Below are positions 16,714 to 25,393 of a DNA stretch of 64,000 nucleotides, piece after piece. The stretch covers positions 2,123,501 to 2,187,500 of the forward strand of contig NZ_AP028679.1 in assembly GCF_037076455.1 (NCBI RefSeq). Reading direction: 5' to 3'. Every line of letters starts with the position of its first letter. Within the stretch, counting starts at the first letter, position 1. This DNA comes from Desulfoferula mesophila (GTDB lineage: Bacteria > Desulfobacterota > Desulfarculia > Desulfarculales > Desulfarculaceae). The notes under the pieces were generated by a model. That model did not search any database, was not told where the DNA came from, and worked only from the letters and a program-made list of their open reading frames with translations. The translations under genes were made by a program, and so were the position numbers.

Positions 16714-17319
16714 CTACCGGGTCAGCTCCTTGAGCTTTTCCATATTCACCTTGTCGGCAAACTCCTGGGCCACTTGGGCGGCGTTTTTCACCCGGCTGGC
16801 ATCCACCTGCAAGAGGACCTTGTTGTCGATCAGGGACTGGAACTCGGCCCGGTCTCCCCTATCCTTGAGCAGGGCCTTGTTACCCTTGAAGGGCACCAAC
16901 TTGCCTTGCTTGCCGCCCTGGGTGAACATGGGGTTGTTGAGCATCATGCCCATGGACTGAATAAGCGGCGAGTCGCTGATAACCTGGATTTTCACTTGGC
17001 CCCGCTCGCCGTTTTTATAGCGGCGCGTGGCGCTGACCCCGCCTCCGAACATGCCCCCGCTCCCGGACTTGCTCTCGATCTCCGCGGCGGTCCAGCCGGC
17101 GGGCGCCTCGGGGAAGACCTGGCCCAACATATCGGCCTTCTTTTGCATCATCTGGGCCAGAGCGAACTCGATCTCCCTGATGGCCTGGCTCACCTTGCCT
17201 TCCTGATAGAGCTTCACGCCTTGGTTTAGCTGGTCGCTGATCTGATCGGCCAGGGCGGCGGATGCCAGTCCCATGGATAGAGCCAAGGCGGCGAAAACGG
17301 CGATGGCGCGTTTCATCAT
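16714..17319 (-). CDS. Exported protein of unknown function
   Basis: A 201-residue protein with a clear signal peptide (MMKRAIAVFAALALSMGLA, cleavage near ALA-DQ). The mature part begins with a helix (QISDQLNQGVKLYQEGKVSQAIREIEFA) that resembles a single TPR-like unit, followed by a predicted beta region with a glycine patch GSGGMFGGG. No catalytic motif is visible. GGAGAG precedes two adjacent ATG codons at 17319 and 17316. It probably acts in the periplasm; the function is unknown. Confidence 0.78.
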   Translation of the reverse strand: MMKRAIAVFAALALSMGLASAALADQISDQLNQGVKLYQEGKVSQAIREIEFALAQMMQKKADMLGQVFPEAPAGWTAAEIESKSGSGGMFGGGVSATRRYKNGERGQVKIQVISDSPLIQSMGMMLNNPMFTQGGKQGKLVPFKGNKALLKDRGDRAEFQSLIDNKVLLQVDASRVKNAAQVAQEFADKVNMEKLKELTR

Positions 17320-17466
17320 GTCTCTCCAGGTTATGCGCGACGGGCGGGTTCCGGTTTTTTGCGATTAGGAAATTATGGGCAGCCCAATGGAGAGGTGTCA
17401 AGGATTCCGCATGGAAGCCAATAATGCTAAGATGCCCCGGCACAGGCAAATGAGGAGTGCAATCGC

Positions 17467-18165
17467 GTGGATGCTTCAACGAGATTTCCCAGGCAGGAGT
17501 TGCTGCACAGCCTTTATCGCTTCCAGGCCCAGATGGAAGCGTCGCGCGAGGTGGCCTGCGCCCCCGGCTGCGCGGCCTGCTGCACCGACCGGGTGTACCT
17601 GACCGGCCTGGAGGGCGACCTGCTGCGCCGGGAGCTGGCCCGCCAGGGTCGCTTGGGGTTGTTGGCGCGCCTGGAGCCGGGCCCTAAGCCGGCCTACACC
17701 TGCAACCAGTTGGCCCGCCTGTGCATCGAGGGCCAAGAGCCGCCGGAGGAGGTGGCCTCGGGGCAGGGGGCGGCCTGCGCCCTGCTGGAAGATGGCCGCT
17801 GCGGGGTCTACGAGGCCCGGCCCCTGGCCTGCCGGGTGATGGCCTCGCGCGTTAGGTGCCGCGAGGGTGGCGGGGCCCAGGGAGACCCCTGGTGGTTCAC
17901 CCTGGACACCGCGCTTATGCAGATCGCCGAGCACATCGATTTAGGCGGGATGTACGGCTCCTTGGGCACGGTGCTGCGCCGGGAGGATCCATTGAAGGGC
18001 GAGGGATTGCTCAGCTGCGAGCCCTTGCCCGGCCTGGTGGCCCCGCCGGAACACCAGGCTCGCCTGCAGCAAACCCTGGGGCCATTGTTCGCAACCCCGG
18101 TGGATGGGCGTCCCTTGGGTCAGTGGCTGGACTTGATGCGCGCCGAATCGGGGGCAAAAGGTTGA
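17467..18165 (+). CDS. YkgJ-family cysteine-cluster protein
   Basis: A 232-residue soluble protein of the YkgJ (CxxCC) type: CAPGCAACC at residues 31-39, then C in YTCNQLARLC, CALLEDGRCGVYEARPLACRV and a later CR. The family is thought to bind zinc or an iron-sulfur cluster; no member's reaction is firmly known. The start is GTG at 17467, in frame behind GAGGAG at about 11 bases. It is upstream of, but separately promoted from, the RseC-like gene. Confidence 0.82.
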   Translation: MDASTRFPRQELLHSLYRFQAQMEASREVACAPGCAACCTDRVYLTGLEGDLLRRELARQGRLGLLARLEPGPKPAYTCNQLARLCIEGQEPPEEVASGQGAACALLEDGRCGVYEARPLACRVMASRVRCREGGGAQGDPWWFTLDTALMQIAEHIDLGGMYGSLGTVLRREDPLKGEGLLSCEPLPGLVAPPEHQARLQQTLGPLFATPVDGRPLGQWLDLMRAESGAKG

Positions 18166-18206
18166 AAATCACCGGTAATAACGGATGTTAACCTTCGGTT
18201 GCCTCT

Positions 18207-18234
18207 TTGTTAATATGCCTGCGCGTGATATAAA
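18207..18234 (+). promoter_or_regulatory. Promoter giving a probably leaderless RseC-like mRNA
   Basis: TTGTTA, 16-base spacer and TATAAA. Seven bases beyond the -10 is 18241, the A of the first in-frame ATG. Confidence 0.6.
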
Positions 18235-18240
18235 ATAAAT

Positions 18241-18735
18241 ATGCAAGCAATACCCTCGAACCACATGCAGGAAGAAGGACTGGTCGTCAAGACCATGGGC
18301 GGCTTGGCCCAGGTGGAGACCACCCAACAGGAGGCCTGCAAATCCTGCGGCGCCCAGGGCATGTGCCATGCCATGGGCGGGGACAAGCGCCGAGTCATCA
18401 CCGCGGTAAATCAGGTTGGCGCCAGGGAGGGGGACAGGGTCGTCATGGCCATGCCCCGCAAGGGAGTTTTGGGGGCCAGCTTTTTGGTTTACATGGTGCC
18501 CGTGGCCGCCCTGCTGGTGGGCGCCGCCTTGGGCAGAAAATGGGGCGAAGCCTGGGGCCTGGAGCCGCAAACCTCCGCGGTGGTTCTGGGCGCGGCGGCT
18601 TTGGTCGCGGCTTGGATGATTTTGCGCAAGGTGTCCAAGCGCCTGGCAGGGCGCAAGGAATTGACCGTCACGGTGGTGCGTATTCTGCGAAAGGAACAAG
18701 GGGATGCTCTGGAATCAAGTACTGCTTGCCTATGA
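18241..18735 (+). CDS. RseC/MucC-like membrane protein
   Basis: A 164-residue protein. The N-terminal soluble part carries a cysteine cluster CKSCGAQGMCHAMGG of the RseC (SoxR reducing system) type, then two membrane segments (about residues 77-97 and 103-123) and a short cytoplasmic tail. RseC proteins help reduce or regulate redox-sensing proteins and are often linked to Rnf/Rsx functions. No Shine-Dalgarno sequence precedes either ATG 18241 or ATG 18265, and the promoter geometry favours a leaderless start at 18241. It overlaps the next gene by 32 bases. Confidence 0.8.
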   Translation: MQAIPSNHMQEEGLVVKTMGGLAQVETTQQEACKSCGAQGMCHAMGGDKRRVITAVNQVGAREGDRVVMAMPRKGVLGASFLVYMVPVAALLVGAALGRKWGEAWGLEPQTSAVVLGAAALVAAWMILRKVSKRLAGRKELTVTVVRILRKEQGDALESSTACL

Positions 18736-19171
18736 CAACTCTCAACAGGCCCTTCGGGCGGTTGAGTACGTGGGTCAGATGTTCGCCCGGGTCGACAACG
18801 TGAAAGTGATCATCTTCGGGGTCTACGACAAGGTGCCCGAGCATGACATGGAGGGTACGGTGTTCACCGACCAGGTGCGGGCTCGCATCTCCGTTCTGGA
18901 AAGGGATCGGGAAAAGGGGCGCGAGGGCCTGGAAGAGGCCAAAAAGATGCTCCTGCGCAAGGGCTTTGGCGACGAACAGGTCAAGGTCAAGTACGTGGAA
19001 AAGAAAAAGAGCGTGGCCAAGGACATCATCGACGAGGTCAAGACCGGGGGCTACGGCACCGTGGTCATGGGCCGCAAAGGGGTGAGCAACCTGGCGGGCA
19101 TGCTCTTTGGTTCGGTTTCCAGCGGCGTCATCGGCAACCTGGTGGGCGCCACCATCTGCGTGGTGGAATAA
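18704..19171 (+). CDS. Universal stress protein (UspA family)
   Basis: A 155-residue single Usp domain. It begins with the ligand loop VLLAYDNSQQALRAVEYV and ends with the ATP-binding pattern G-x2-G-x9-G-S/T seen in MGRKGVSNLAGMLFGSVSSGV, so it is probably the nucleotide-binding type. The ATG at 18704 follows AAGGA and lies within the end of the RseC-like gene, so the two are co-translated. It acts in the cytoplasm in stress adaptation; the exact role is unknown. Confidence 0.92.
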   Translation: MLWNQVLLAYDNSQQALRAVEYVGQMFARVDNVKVIIFGVYDKVPEHDMEGTVFTDQVRARISVLERDREKGREGLEEAKKMLLRKGFGDEQVKVKYVEKKKSVAKDIIDEVKTGGYGTVVMGRKGVSNLAGMLFGSVSSGVIGNLVGATICVVE

Positions 19172-19198
19172 GACCACCGTCCGCCACAGTCTATTCGA

Positions 19199-19228
19199 CC
19201 CCGGGAGCGCCGCGCGCCCCGGGGTTTT
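19199..19228 (+). terminator. Intrinsic terminator after the universal stress gene
   Basis: Stem CCCCGGG / CCCGGGG with a GC-rich loop followed by TTTT. It directly abuts the stop of the convergent gene at 19229. Confidence 0.75.
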
Positions 19229-19735
19229 CTATTGCTCGCCGTATTCCTCGGCCAGTTCGGCGGCTATGGCCTCCGGTCCCTTTTTGATCAACTCGAAGCT
19301 CTTGATGATGGCGTCGCGGGCCGAGCTTATGCCCAGCGTCTGGGGAGCCTCGCGCAGGATGTCCAGGTTGGCCAGCACCGCCTGCTCGTAATCGCTCCAA
19401 GGCTCGGCCTGGGGGGCGTTGCGCTTCATGAGTTCATGGGCCGAATGGATAACCACGGACGAGGCCTCCAGGTTGCCTAGGTGGGCCAGGTAATAAGCTG
19501 CGTCGGCCCACTCGTTGCCCGGCGAGGGCGCCACCTGGAACAGGTCGTCGTCCAGGGGCCACAGGGTGAGCCCGGCGGCCTGGAAAAAACTGCGCGCCAC
19601 CTTGTGCACCACCTTGCGGTAGGTCTCGATGTCCGGGTTGTAGCCCTCTAACTGCACCTCGCCCCTGGTGGGCATTTGGAGCAGCTCCAGCAGGTCCTTC
19701 AGGCTGATGCGGCCCTGGGAGTCCGTGTAAGCCAT
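19229..19735 (-). CDS. Conserved-looking soluble protein of unknown function
   Basis: A 168-residue protein without signal peptide or membrane segment; mostly helical, with tryptophan and aromatic residues in the middle (LTLWPLDDDLF, GNEWADAAYYLAHL). I do not recognise the family. The ATG at 19735 has AAGGAG eight bases upstream and codon usage is typical of this chromosome. It may be co-transcribed with the lipoprotein gene 72 bases upstream. Confidence 0.75.
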   Translation of the reverse strand: MAYTDSQGRISLKDLLELLQMPTRGEVQLEGYNPDIETYRKVVHKVARSFFQAAGLTLWPLDDDLFQVAPSPGNEWADAAYYLAHLGNLEASSVVIHSAHELMKRNAPQAEPWSDYEQAVLANLDILREAPQTLGISSARDAIIKSFELIKKGPEAIAAELAEEYGEQ

Positions 19736-19807
19736 GGGTTGGGCTCCTTGCCTCGGGTCAACTTTGGCCAGGCGACAAACGCGGCCACCCGCCCCGCCGG
19801 GCGAGAC

Positions 19808-20287
19808 CTAGCCCTGGTTGGCCTTCATCCAAGTAAGGGGCAGGGTGAACTTGGGGGGAGGGTTTTCGGCCAGGTCGTACAGACGCCGGGCCGCCTGGTT
19901 TTGGGGGGCCAACTCAAGCAGGCGCTTGGCATCGGCCGCCGCCTTCTTGGGCTCGTCTTGGAGCAAGTATACCACCGCCCGGTTGTAGTAGGCGGCCTCG
20001 GACTGGGCGTCTTGTTGCAGGGCCTTGTCCAGATCCGCCAGGGCCAGGTCCAATTTGCCCCGCAGGATGTAGATGCCGGCCCGCCCCGCGTAGGCCTGGG
20101 ACCTTTTTTCGCTGACCATGAAGGTGGAGGCTATGGCCGAGCTGTAAGAGGCGAAAGCGTCGTTATCCTGCCCCGCCTTTTCGGCTCGGAGGCCTTGCTC
20201 CAGGGCGCTGTTGCCGCAACCGCTCAGGGAAACGGCCATGGCCAGCAAAACCACGAGGCTGCCCAGCGTGACGAAGGATTTAGGCAT
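19808..20287 (-). CDS. TPR lipoprotein
   Basis: A 159-residue lipoprotein. Lipobox LSGC gives Cys near residue 24 after a hydrophobic segment. Residues 40-150 contain three tetratricopeptide-like repeats (AYAGRAGIYILRGKLDLALADLDKAL and following YYNRAVVYLLQDEPKKAAADAKRLLEL). The start is ATG 20287 behind GGGGAG; a longer in-frame reading to 20371 lacks support. It would be anchored to the inner or outer membrane and act as a protein-interaction module. Confidence 0.85.
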   Translation of the reverse strand: MPKSFVTLGSLVVLLAMAVSLSGCGNSALEQGLRAEKAGQDNDAFASYSSAIASTFMVSEKRSQAYAGRAGIYILRGKLDLALADLDKALQQDAQSEAAYYNRAVVYLLQDEPKKAAADAKRLLELAPQNQAARRLYDLAENPPPKFTLPLTWMKANQG

Positions 20288-20439
20288 ATGGCGAAACTCC
20301 CCAGGGGTGTAGGTGTGCCCGAGTATTGAAACACATCCGCGCGCTCCAAGGCAAACCATCACCATGGTCAAAATGGGCGATGGGCTGCAAGACGGTGGCG
20401 ATGGTGCTAAATTTTAGGAAACACCAAGGAGGAAGGCTC

Positions 20440-20910
20440 ATGCGCGCTCTACGTGTCGGAATGTGCTGTTCACTGGTGCTGGCCGTGTGGCTGGCTTGCG
20501 GGGCTTCGGCCTGGGCTGCGCCCGCGTATGTGCAGGGCAACTACGTGGGCAAGGCGATGTTGACCAAGGAGGGCGAAGCCCCCAAGGACAAGGCTCAGAT
20601 GACCACCGTAAAGGCCGAGCTGAAGCAGGCCGGGGACAAGATTACCGGCAGCCTTATCGTGGGGGACAAGCCCGACGACCTGATCGTCCTGGAGATCACC
20701 TCGGGCGAGGTGCAGGACGACTTTATTTGGTTCCAGGGCGAGGAGATGATCTGGCGCTGCCAGTTCAGCGGCAATTTCAAGAACAACGAGATCAGCGGCA
20801 CCATCATGTTTTTGAACCACAACCCGGCGGAAAAGCTGCTGCCCAAGGACCAAGTCAAAAGTTTTCAGCCCGTCAAACTGCGCGGCCCCTTGGACATGAC
20901 CCGGCGCTGA
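20440..20910 (+). CDS. Exported protein of unknown function
   Basis: A 156-residue protein with a signal peptide (hydrophobic VGMCCSLVLAVWLACGASAWA, cleavage likely before APAYV). The mature part is beta-rich and amphipathic (NYVGKAMLTKEGE, KITGSLIVGDKPDDLIVLEITSGEV, ISGTIMFLNHNP), resembling a small lipocalin-like or secreted sandwich domain, but I recognise no family. A very strong ribosome site, AAGGAGGAAGG, precedes ATG 20440. A bidirectional terminator separates it from apbE. Confidence 0.8.
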   Translation: MRALRVGMCCSLVLAVWLACGASAWAAPAYVQGNYVGKAMLTKEGEAPKDKAQMTTVKAELKQAGDKITGSLIVGDKPDDLIVLEITSGEVQDDFIWFQGEEMIWRCQFSGNFKNNEISGTIMFLNHNPAEKLLPKDQVKSFQPVKLRGPLDMTRR

Positions 20911-20929
20911 GCCCCGAAACGCGGCCACG

Positions 20930-20962
20930 AAAAAGACCGGCGGCCCCTGGGCCGCCGGTCTT
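20930..20962. terminator. Bidirectional intrinsic terminator
   Basis: Perfect long stem AAGACCGGCGGCC / GGCCGCCGGTCTT between two convergent genes, with an A-run on the left that becomes a T-run for the minus-strand apbE transcript. Confidence 0.75.
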
Positions 20963-20984
20963 GCTTGTCTTGGGGGAGGGTCGC

Positions 20985-21998
20985 CTAGACGGCGAAGCCC
21001 TTGGTCTGGTAACGCTGGCCGAAGCGGGTGAGGATAAGCCCCTCCAGGCTGGGGCGGGCGGCCAGGAAACGGTGGGCCTGGGCCGGGGGCATGACAAAAC
21101 AGGCCGTGGCCAGGGCGTCGGCCAGGGAGGCCTTGGGAGCGCGCACGCTCACGCTGTGACCCGAGCCGGGGATGCGCCCGGTGGCCGGGTTGACGATGTG
21201 GTGATACAGGCGCTCCTGGTCGAAGTAGACCTCGTAGTCGCCGCTGGTGGCCAGGGCCCCGCTGGTCAGGGACACGGTCATCTTGGCCTGGGTGGGATGG
21301 TCCGGGTCGGCCACGGCCACCCGCCAGGGCTTGCCGCCCCGGTCGCCTATGACGCCCACGTCGCCGCCGGCGTTGATGAGCACGTGGCCGGCGCCCGCCT
21401 TGGCGGCGGCGGCAAGGCCCTCATCCACGATGAAGCCCTTGGCCACGCCGTCCAGGGTGAGGGACGCGCCGTCCTTGGTGCGGCGCAGGCCCTGGCCGTC
21501 GTAGTTCACCCCGCCCACCTTGGCCACGGCCGTGGCCATCTGGGACCGGCTGGGGGGCTGGTGGGTCTGCAGGAAGCTGGCCCTCACCGTGTCGATGATG
21601 GGGGCCACGGTGGGGTTGAAGGCTCCGCCGGTGCTTTGCTGCACCGCCATGCACAACTCCAGCACCGCCTTGAGGCGGGGCTCCAGATCGTTCAGGCGGC
21701 CTTCGGCGTTGAAGGCGGCCACCGGACCGCCGGGGCGGTGCCGGTCGAAGACCGGGGTGAGTTTGGCCATGGCCGCGAAGGCCTGGTTCATGGCCTCCTG
21801 AGCCTTGGCGGGTGAGGGGTCCACCACGGTCACCGAGACCAGGGTGCCCATCATCATACGAGTTTCCTGCGCGGCGTTTTGGCCTCGGCCCAGGCCCGCC
21901 AGGCCGATGGCCGGCGAAACCAGGGGCAGGGCGGCCGCGCCCAGGGCCGTGCTGCCGGCGAACCGCAGGAAGGAGCGGCGATCCAGACTGTTAGGCAT
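20985..21998 (-). CDS. apbE: FAD:protein FMN transferase
   Basis: A 337-residue ApbE. It has a twin-arginine signal (RRSFLRF at residues 7-13) and hydrophobic segment, the FMN-transferase blocks LDGVAKGFIVDE and GGDVGV, and the late T-x-G-D and HHIVNPATG motifs. ApbE uses FAD to attach FMN covalently to threonines of RnfG and RnfD outside the cytoplasm. It is last in the rnf operon, starting eight bases inside the end of rnfB, so it is probably translated with it. The Tat signal is consistent with a periplasmic location. Confidence 0.95.
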   Translation of the reverse strand: MPNSLDRRSFLRFAGSTALGAAALPLVSPAIGLAGLGRGQNAAQETRMMMGTLVSVTVVDPSPAKAQEAMNQAFAAMAKLTPVFDRHRPGGPVAAFNAEGRLNDLEPRLKAVLELCMAVQQSTGGAFNPTVAPIIDTVRASFLQTHQPPSRSQMATAVAKVGGVNYDGQGLRRTKDGASLTLDGVAKGFIVDEGLAAAAKAGAGHVLINAGGDVGVIGDRGGKPWRVAVADPDHPTQAKMTVSLTSGALATSGDYEVYFDQERLYHHIVNPATGRIPGSGHSVSVRAPKASLADALATACFVMPPAQAHRFLAARPSLEGLILTRFGQRYQTKGFAV

Positions 21999-24096
21999 TG
22001 TCCTTCCTCTCCCATTTCCAAGCCTCGTAAGGCTGATCTTTGTGACGGTAACAGTAGAGTCCGCACTGCAGGCAGCGCTGGGTTTCGGCCTTGGCCATCT
22101 CTTCGGTGAGCCCCAGCTCCACTTCCACGAAGCTGTTAGCCCGCTCGCTCACGCTGAGTTCGGGCATCTTGGCCCGGGCGCGCCCAGCCGGAGCCGCCTC
22201 CGGGGTCTCGCTGACCACCGGCAACTCCTTGGGGCCGCGCACCCAGTTATCCTGGGGCTCCGGCTCTTCGCCGCTGAGGTACAGGTGCATGGCCCGCGCC
22301 GCCCGGCGGCCCGCGCCGATGGCTTCCACCGCCGTGGCCGCGCCGGTCACGGTGTCGCCGCCGCTGAACACGCCGGGGATGTTGGTGGTCCCGGCGTCCA
22401 CGTTGGCGTCGATGGTGTTCCATTTGGTGACGGCCAGGTCCTTGGCCGCGGCGTCGGCCTCCAGGAAGGCCAGGTTGGGGAACTGGCCGATGGCCGCGAT
22501 GACGTTGTCGCACTCCAAGATGGTCTCGCTGCCCTCGATGGGCACCGGACGGCGGCGGCCCGAGGCATCGGGCTCGCCCAACTCCATCTTGATGTACTCC
22601 AGACCGGTGAGCTTGCCGTTGTCGCCCACGAGCTTGGTGGGGGCGGCCAGGAAGTGGAAGTTGATCCCTTCGTGCTTGGCCTCCTCGATCTCGATGGCGT
22701 TGGCGGGCATTTCCTTTTCGGTGCGGCGATAAAGGACGGTGACTTCCTTGGCCCCCAGGCGCCAGCAGGTGCGGGCGCAGTCCATGGCCGTGTTGCCGCC
22801 GCCGATGATGACCACCCGCTCGCCCACCGGAGTATCCTTGAGGTTGCCTCGGTCGATGAGCATGTCGGTGCCGGGCAGGACCCCATTCAGGTCCTCGCCT
22901 TCCACCCGCATGCCCCGGCTGGACCAGCAGCCCACCCCCAGGAAGATGGCCTCGTAGCCCTCTTGCCGGAGGCTCTCCAGGGTGAAGTCTTTGCCCATGG
23001 CCATGCCGGTCTTGGCCTCCACGCCCAACTCCAGGATGCCCTGGATCTCCCAATCCAGGGTGGCCTTGGGCAGGCGGTACTCGGGGATGCCGTAGCGCAG
23101 CATGCCGCCCAGGTGAGGCTGGGCCTCGTAGATGGTGGGGGCGTAGCCCAGGCGGGCCAGGTAGTAGGCGCAGGTGAGGCCGGCAGGGCCGCCGCCCACA
23201 ATGGCCACCTTGCGCTCGTTCTTGGGCATGCAGAAGGGCTGGATGCGTTTGCCCGAGTTCATCTCATAGTCGGCGGCGAAGCGCTTGAGGTGGTTGATGT
23301 TCACCGGCTCGTCGCTCTTGCCCCGGCGGCACTGATCCTCGCAGGGATGGGGGCACACCCGGCCGCAAACCAGGGGCAGGGGGTTGTGCTCCTTGATGAT
23401 GCCGACCGCGTCTTCGTAGCGCCCCTCGCCGATGGCCCGGATATAGCTGGGAATGTCGATCTGGGCCGGGCAGGTGGCCTGGCAGGGGGCCAGACAGTTG
23501 TAGTTGGCGTTGAAGCCCAGAACCCGCCGGGTCACCGAGGTGAGGTGGATGATGCTCTTGGGGCAGGCCTTTTCGCAGTTGCCGCAGCCGGTGCACAGGG
23601 CCGGGTCCACCACGGGAAGGCCGTCGGGACCGATCTGGATGGCCCCGAAGGGGCAGGCCTTGACGCAGGAGCCCAGGCCCACGCAACCGATGTCGCACTG
23701 CTTGGGGCCGCCGGCCAAAAGCACCGCCGCGCGGCAGTCCTGCACGCCGTCGTATTTGTATTTCAAGGGGGCGATCTGGGTGGAGTAGGTGCAATCCACC
23801 TGCGAGACGTCGGGCTCGCGGTAAACCACTTCCACGCCCATCACGGCAGAGACCGCCACGGCGACCTCGGGGCCGCCGCCCACGCAGATGTTGGCCGGGG
23901 CCTTGCCGCCAGCGATGGCCAGAGCCGCCGAGGCGCAACCCGCGTAGCCGCAGCCGCCGCAGTTGGCGCCGGGCAGGGCTCCTTCCACCGCCTCCACCAG
24001 GGGGTCCACCTCCACGGCGAAGACCTTGGCGGCGACACCCAGTCCCAGGGCGGAAGCCAAGCCCAATCCACCGATTGCCAGGGCTTCGAATAACAT
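21991..24096 (-). CDS. rnfB: RnfB fused to a GltD/NfnB-like FAD-NAD(P) oxidoreductase
   Basis: A 701-residue fusion. Residues 1-28 form the membrane anchor; C46, C49, C54, C71 hold the RnfB-type cluster; C134/C138/C144/C148 and C168/C171/C174/C178 are two ferredoxin [4Fe-4S] sites. Residues ~200-260 hold the GltD-type N-terminal cysteine set (C201, C205, C209, C244, C248, C252, C256). FAD site GGGPAG is at 301-306 and NAD(P) site GGGNTA at 432-437, with GVFSGGD near the end, and a last cluster CLQCGLYC. RnfB normally passes electrons from ferredoxin to the complex; the fused half resembles glutamate-synthase small-subunit or NfnB. The gap to rnfA is 81 bases. Confidence 0.94.
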   Translation of the reverse strand: MLFEALAIGGLGLASALGLGVAAKVFAVEVDPLVEAVEGALPGANCGGCGYAGCASAALAIAGGKAPANICVGGGPEVAVAVSAVMGVEVVYREPDVSQVDCTYSTQIAPLKYKYDGVQDCRAAVLLAGGPKQCDIGCVGLGSCVKACPFGAIQIGPDGLPVVDPALCTGCGNCEKACPKSIIHLTSVTRRVLGFNANYNCLAPCQATCPAQIDIPSYIRAIGEGRYEDAVGIIKEHNPLPLVCGRVCPHPCEDQCRRGKSDEPVNINHLKRFAADYEMNSGKRIQPFCMPKNERKVAIVGGGPAGLTCAYYLARLGYAPTIYEAQPHLGGMLRYGIPEYRLPKATLDWEIQGILELGVEAKTGMAMGKDFTLESLRQEGYEAIFLGVGCWSSRGMRVEGEDLNGVLPGTDMLIDRGNLKDTPVGERVVIIGGGNTAMDCARTCWRLGAKEVTVLYRRTEKEMPANAIEIEEAKHEGINFHFLAAPTKLVGDNGKLTGLEYIKMELGEPDASGRRRPVPIEGSETILECDNVIAAIGQFPNLAFLEADAAAKDLAVTKWNTIDANVDAGTTNIPGVFSGGDTVTGAATAVEAIGAGRRAARAMHLYLSGEEPEPQDNWVRGPKELPVVSETPEAAPAGRARAKMPELSVSERANSFVEVELGLTEEMAKAETQRCLQCGLYCYRHKDQPYEAWKWERKDNA

Positions 24097-24177
24097 TATT
24101 AGGTTCTCCTCGCGGGAGCCTTGCCCCGCGTTTGTTTATGTCGGATCATAGCGGCATCTTGCCTTGCTTCCCGCGCG

Positions 24178-24768
24178 CTAGTGGCCGCCCACCAGGCCCG
24201 CGAACCCGCTGAAGGCTAGGGCCAAAAATCCGGCCACCACCAGGCCGATGGAGGTGCCCTGGAAGGCCTTGGGCATCTTCACCAGCATGAAGCGCTCGCG
24301 GATGCCGGCGAACAGGACCAGGGCCAGGCTGTAACCCACCGCCGAGGCCAGGGAGAACACCAGGGTGTCCACGAAGTCGTATTCTTCGTTGATGTTGATG
24401 ATGGCCACGCCAAGCACCGCGCAGTTGGTGGTGATCAGCGGCAGGAAGATGCCCAGGGCCCGGTACAGGGCCGGCAGGCTCTTGGCCATCACGATTTCCA
24501 CCAGCTGCACCAGGGCGGCGATCACCAAGATGAAGGCGATGGTTTGCAGGTACTCGATGTTCAGGGGCACCAGGATGTAGTACTGCACCAGCCAGGTGAT
24601 CATGCCCGCCATGACCATGACGAAGATGACCGCCATGGACATGCCGGTGGCCGTATCCATGCGCTTGCTGACCCCCAGGAAGGGGCAGTTGCCCAGGAAC
24701 TTGGCCAGCAGGATGTTGTTGACCAGGATGGCGCTGACGATAAACAGCATGTAGTCGCCGAAGCTCAT
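24178..24768 (-). CDS. rnfA: Rnf complex subunit RnfA
   Basis: A 196-residue membrane protein with six hydrophobic segments. The NNILLAKFLGNCPFLGVS block, including the conserved half-helix cysteine, and TTNCAVLGVAI, are the paired symmetric cysteine motifs of RnfA/NqrE that bind an intramembrane iron-sulfur centre with RnfE. It forms part of the ion-translocating membrane core. Its ATG overlaps the rnfE stop by four bases. Confidence 0.97.
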   Translation of the reverse strand: MSFGDYMLFIVSAILVNNILLAKFLGNCPFLGVSKRMDTATGMSMAVIFVMVMAGMITWLVQYYILVPLNIEYLQTIAFILVIAALVQLVEIVMAKSLPALYRALGIFLPLITTNCAVLGVAIININEEYDFVDTLVFSLASAVGYSLALVLFAGIRERFMLVKMPKAFQGTSIGLVVAGFLALAFSGFAGLVGGH

Positions 24769-25382
24769 GACTGGGCCCTCCGCTTACGCTCGTCCAGCTT
24801 GGAGCTGACGAGGTTGATCATGGCCAGGAAGCAGCCCAAGGCCACGAAGGCGCCCGGCGCGCGCACCATGAAGGTGAAGGGCTCGAATCCATCCCAGAAC
24901 AGGCCGTGGCCCCAGATGGTGCCGTTGCCCAGGATCTCGCGGAAGGCGCCCAGCACGGTGAGGCTGATGGTGAAGCCCAGGCCCACGCCCAAGCCGTCGG
25001 CGATGCTGGGCAGAGGGCCGTTCTTGCCGGCAAAGGCCTCGGCCCGGCCCAGGATGATGCAGTTGACCACGATCAGGGGGATGAAGATGCCCAGGGCCTG
25101 GTACAGGGGGAAGGTGTAGGCCTGCATCATCAGCTCCACGATGACCACAAAGCTGGCGATGATCACGATGTAGCCTGCGATCCGCACCTTGCTGGGGATT
25201 ATCTTGCGCAGCAAGGACACCAGCAGGTTGGAGCACACCAGCACGAAGGTGGTGGCCAGACCCATGCCCATGCCGTTTTCGGCCGAGGTGGTTACCGCCA
25301 GGGTGGGGCAAAGGCCCAACACCAGGCGGAAGGGCGGGATGATCTCCCACAAGCCTTTGGTGAATTCTCTAGCTATACTCAT
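24765..25382 (-). CDS. rnfE: Rnf complex subunit RnfE
   Basis: A 205-residue membrane protein of the RnfE/NqrD family with six hydrophobic segments. GLCPTLAVTTS and VNCIILGRAEAFA are the two half-helix motifs with the iron-binding cysteines. It pairs with RnfA in the membrane core. It lies between rnfG (gap 11 bases) and rnfA (overlap of four bases). Confidence 0.96.
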   Translation of the reverse strand: MSIAREFTKGLWEIIPPFRLVLGLCPTLAVTTSAENGMGMGLATTFVLVCSNLLVSLLRKIIPSKVRIAGYIVIIASFVVIVELMMQAYTFPLYQALGIFIPLIVVNCIILGRAEAFAGKNGPLPSIADGLGVGLGFTISLTVLGAFREILGNGTIWGHGLFWDGFEPFTFMVRAPGAFVALGCFLAMINLVSSKLDERKRRAQS

Positions 25383-25393
25383 GACCGCGCTCC

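Noticed and set aside
21805-24093. 762-codon open frame on the plus strand
   Set aside because: Antisense to the RnfB fusion; its His/Gly/Leu-rich composition is the mirror of a real gene.
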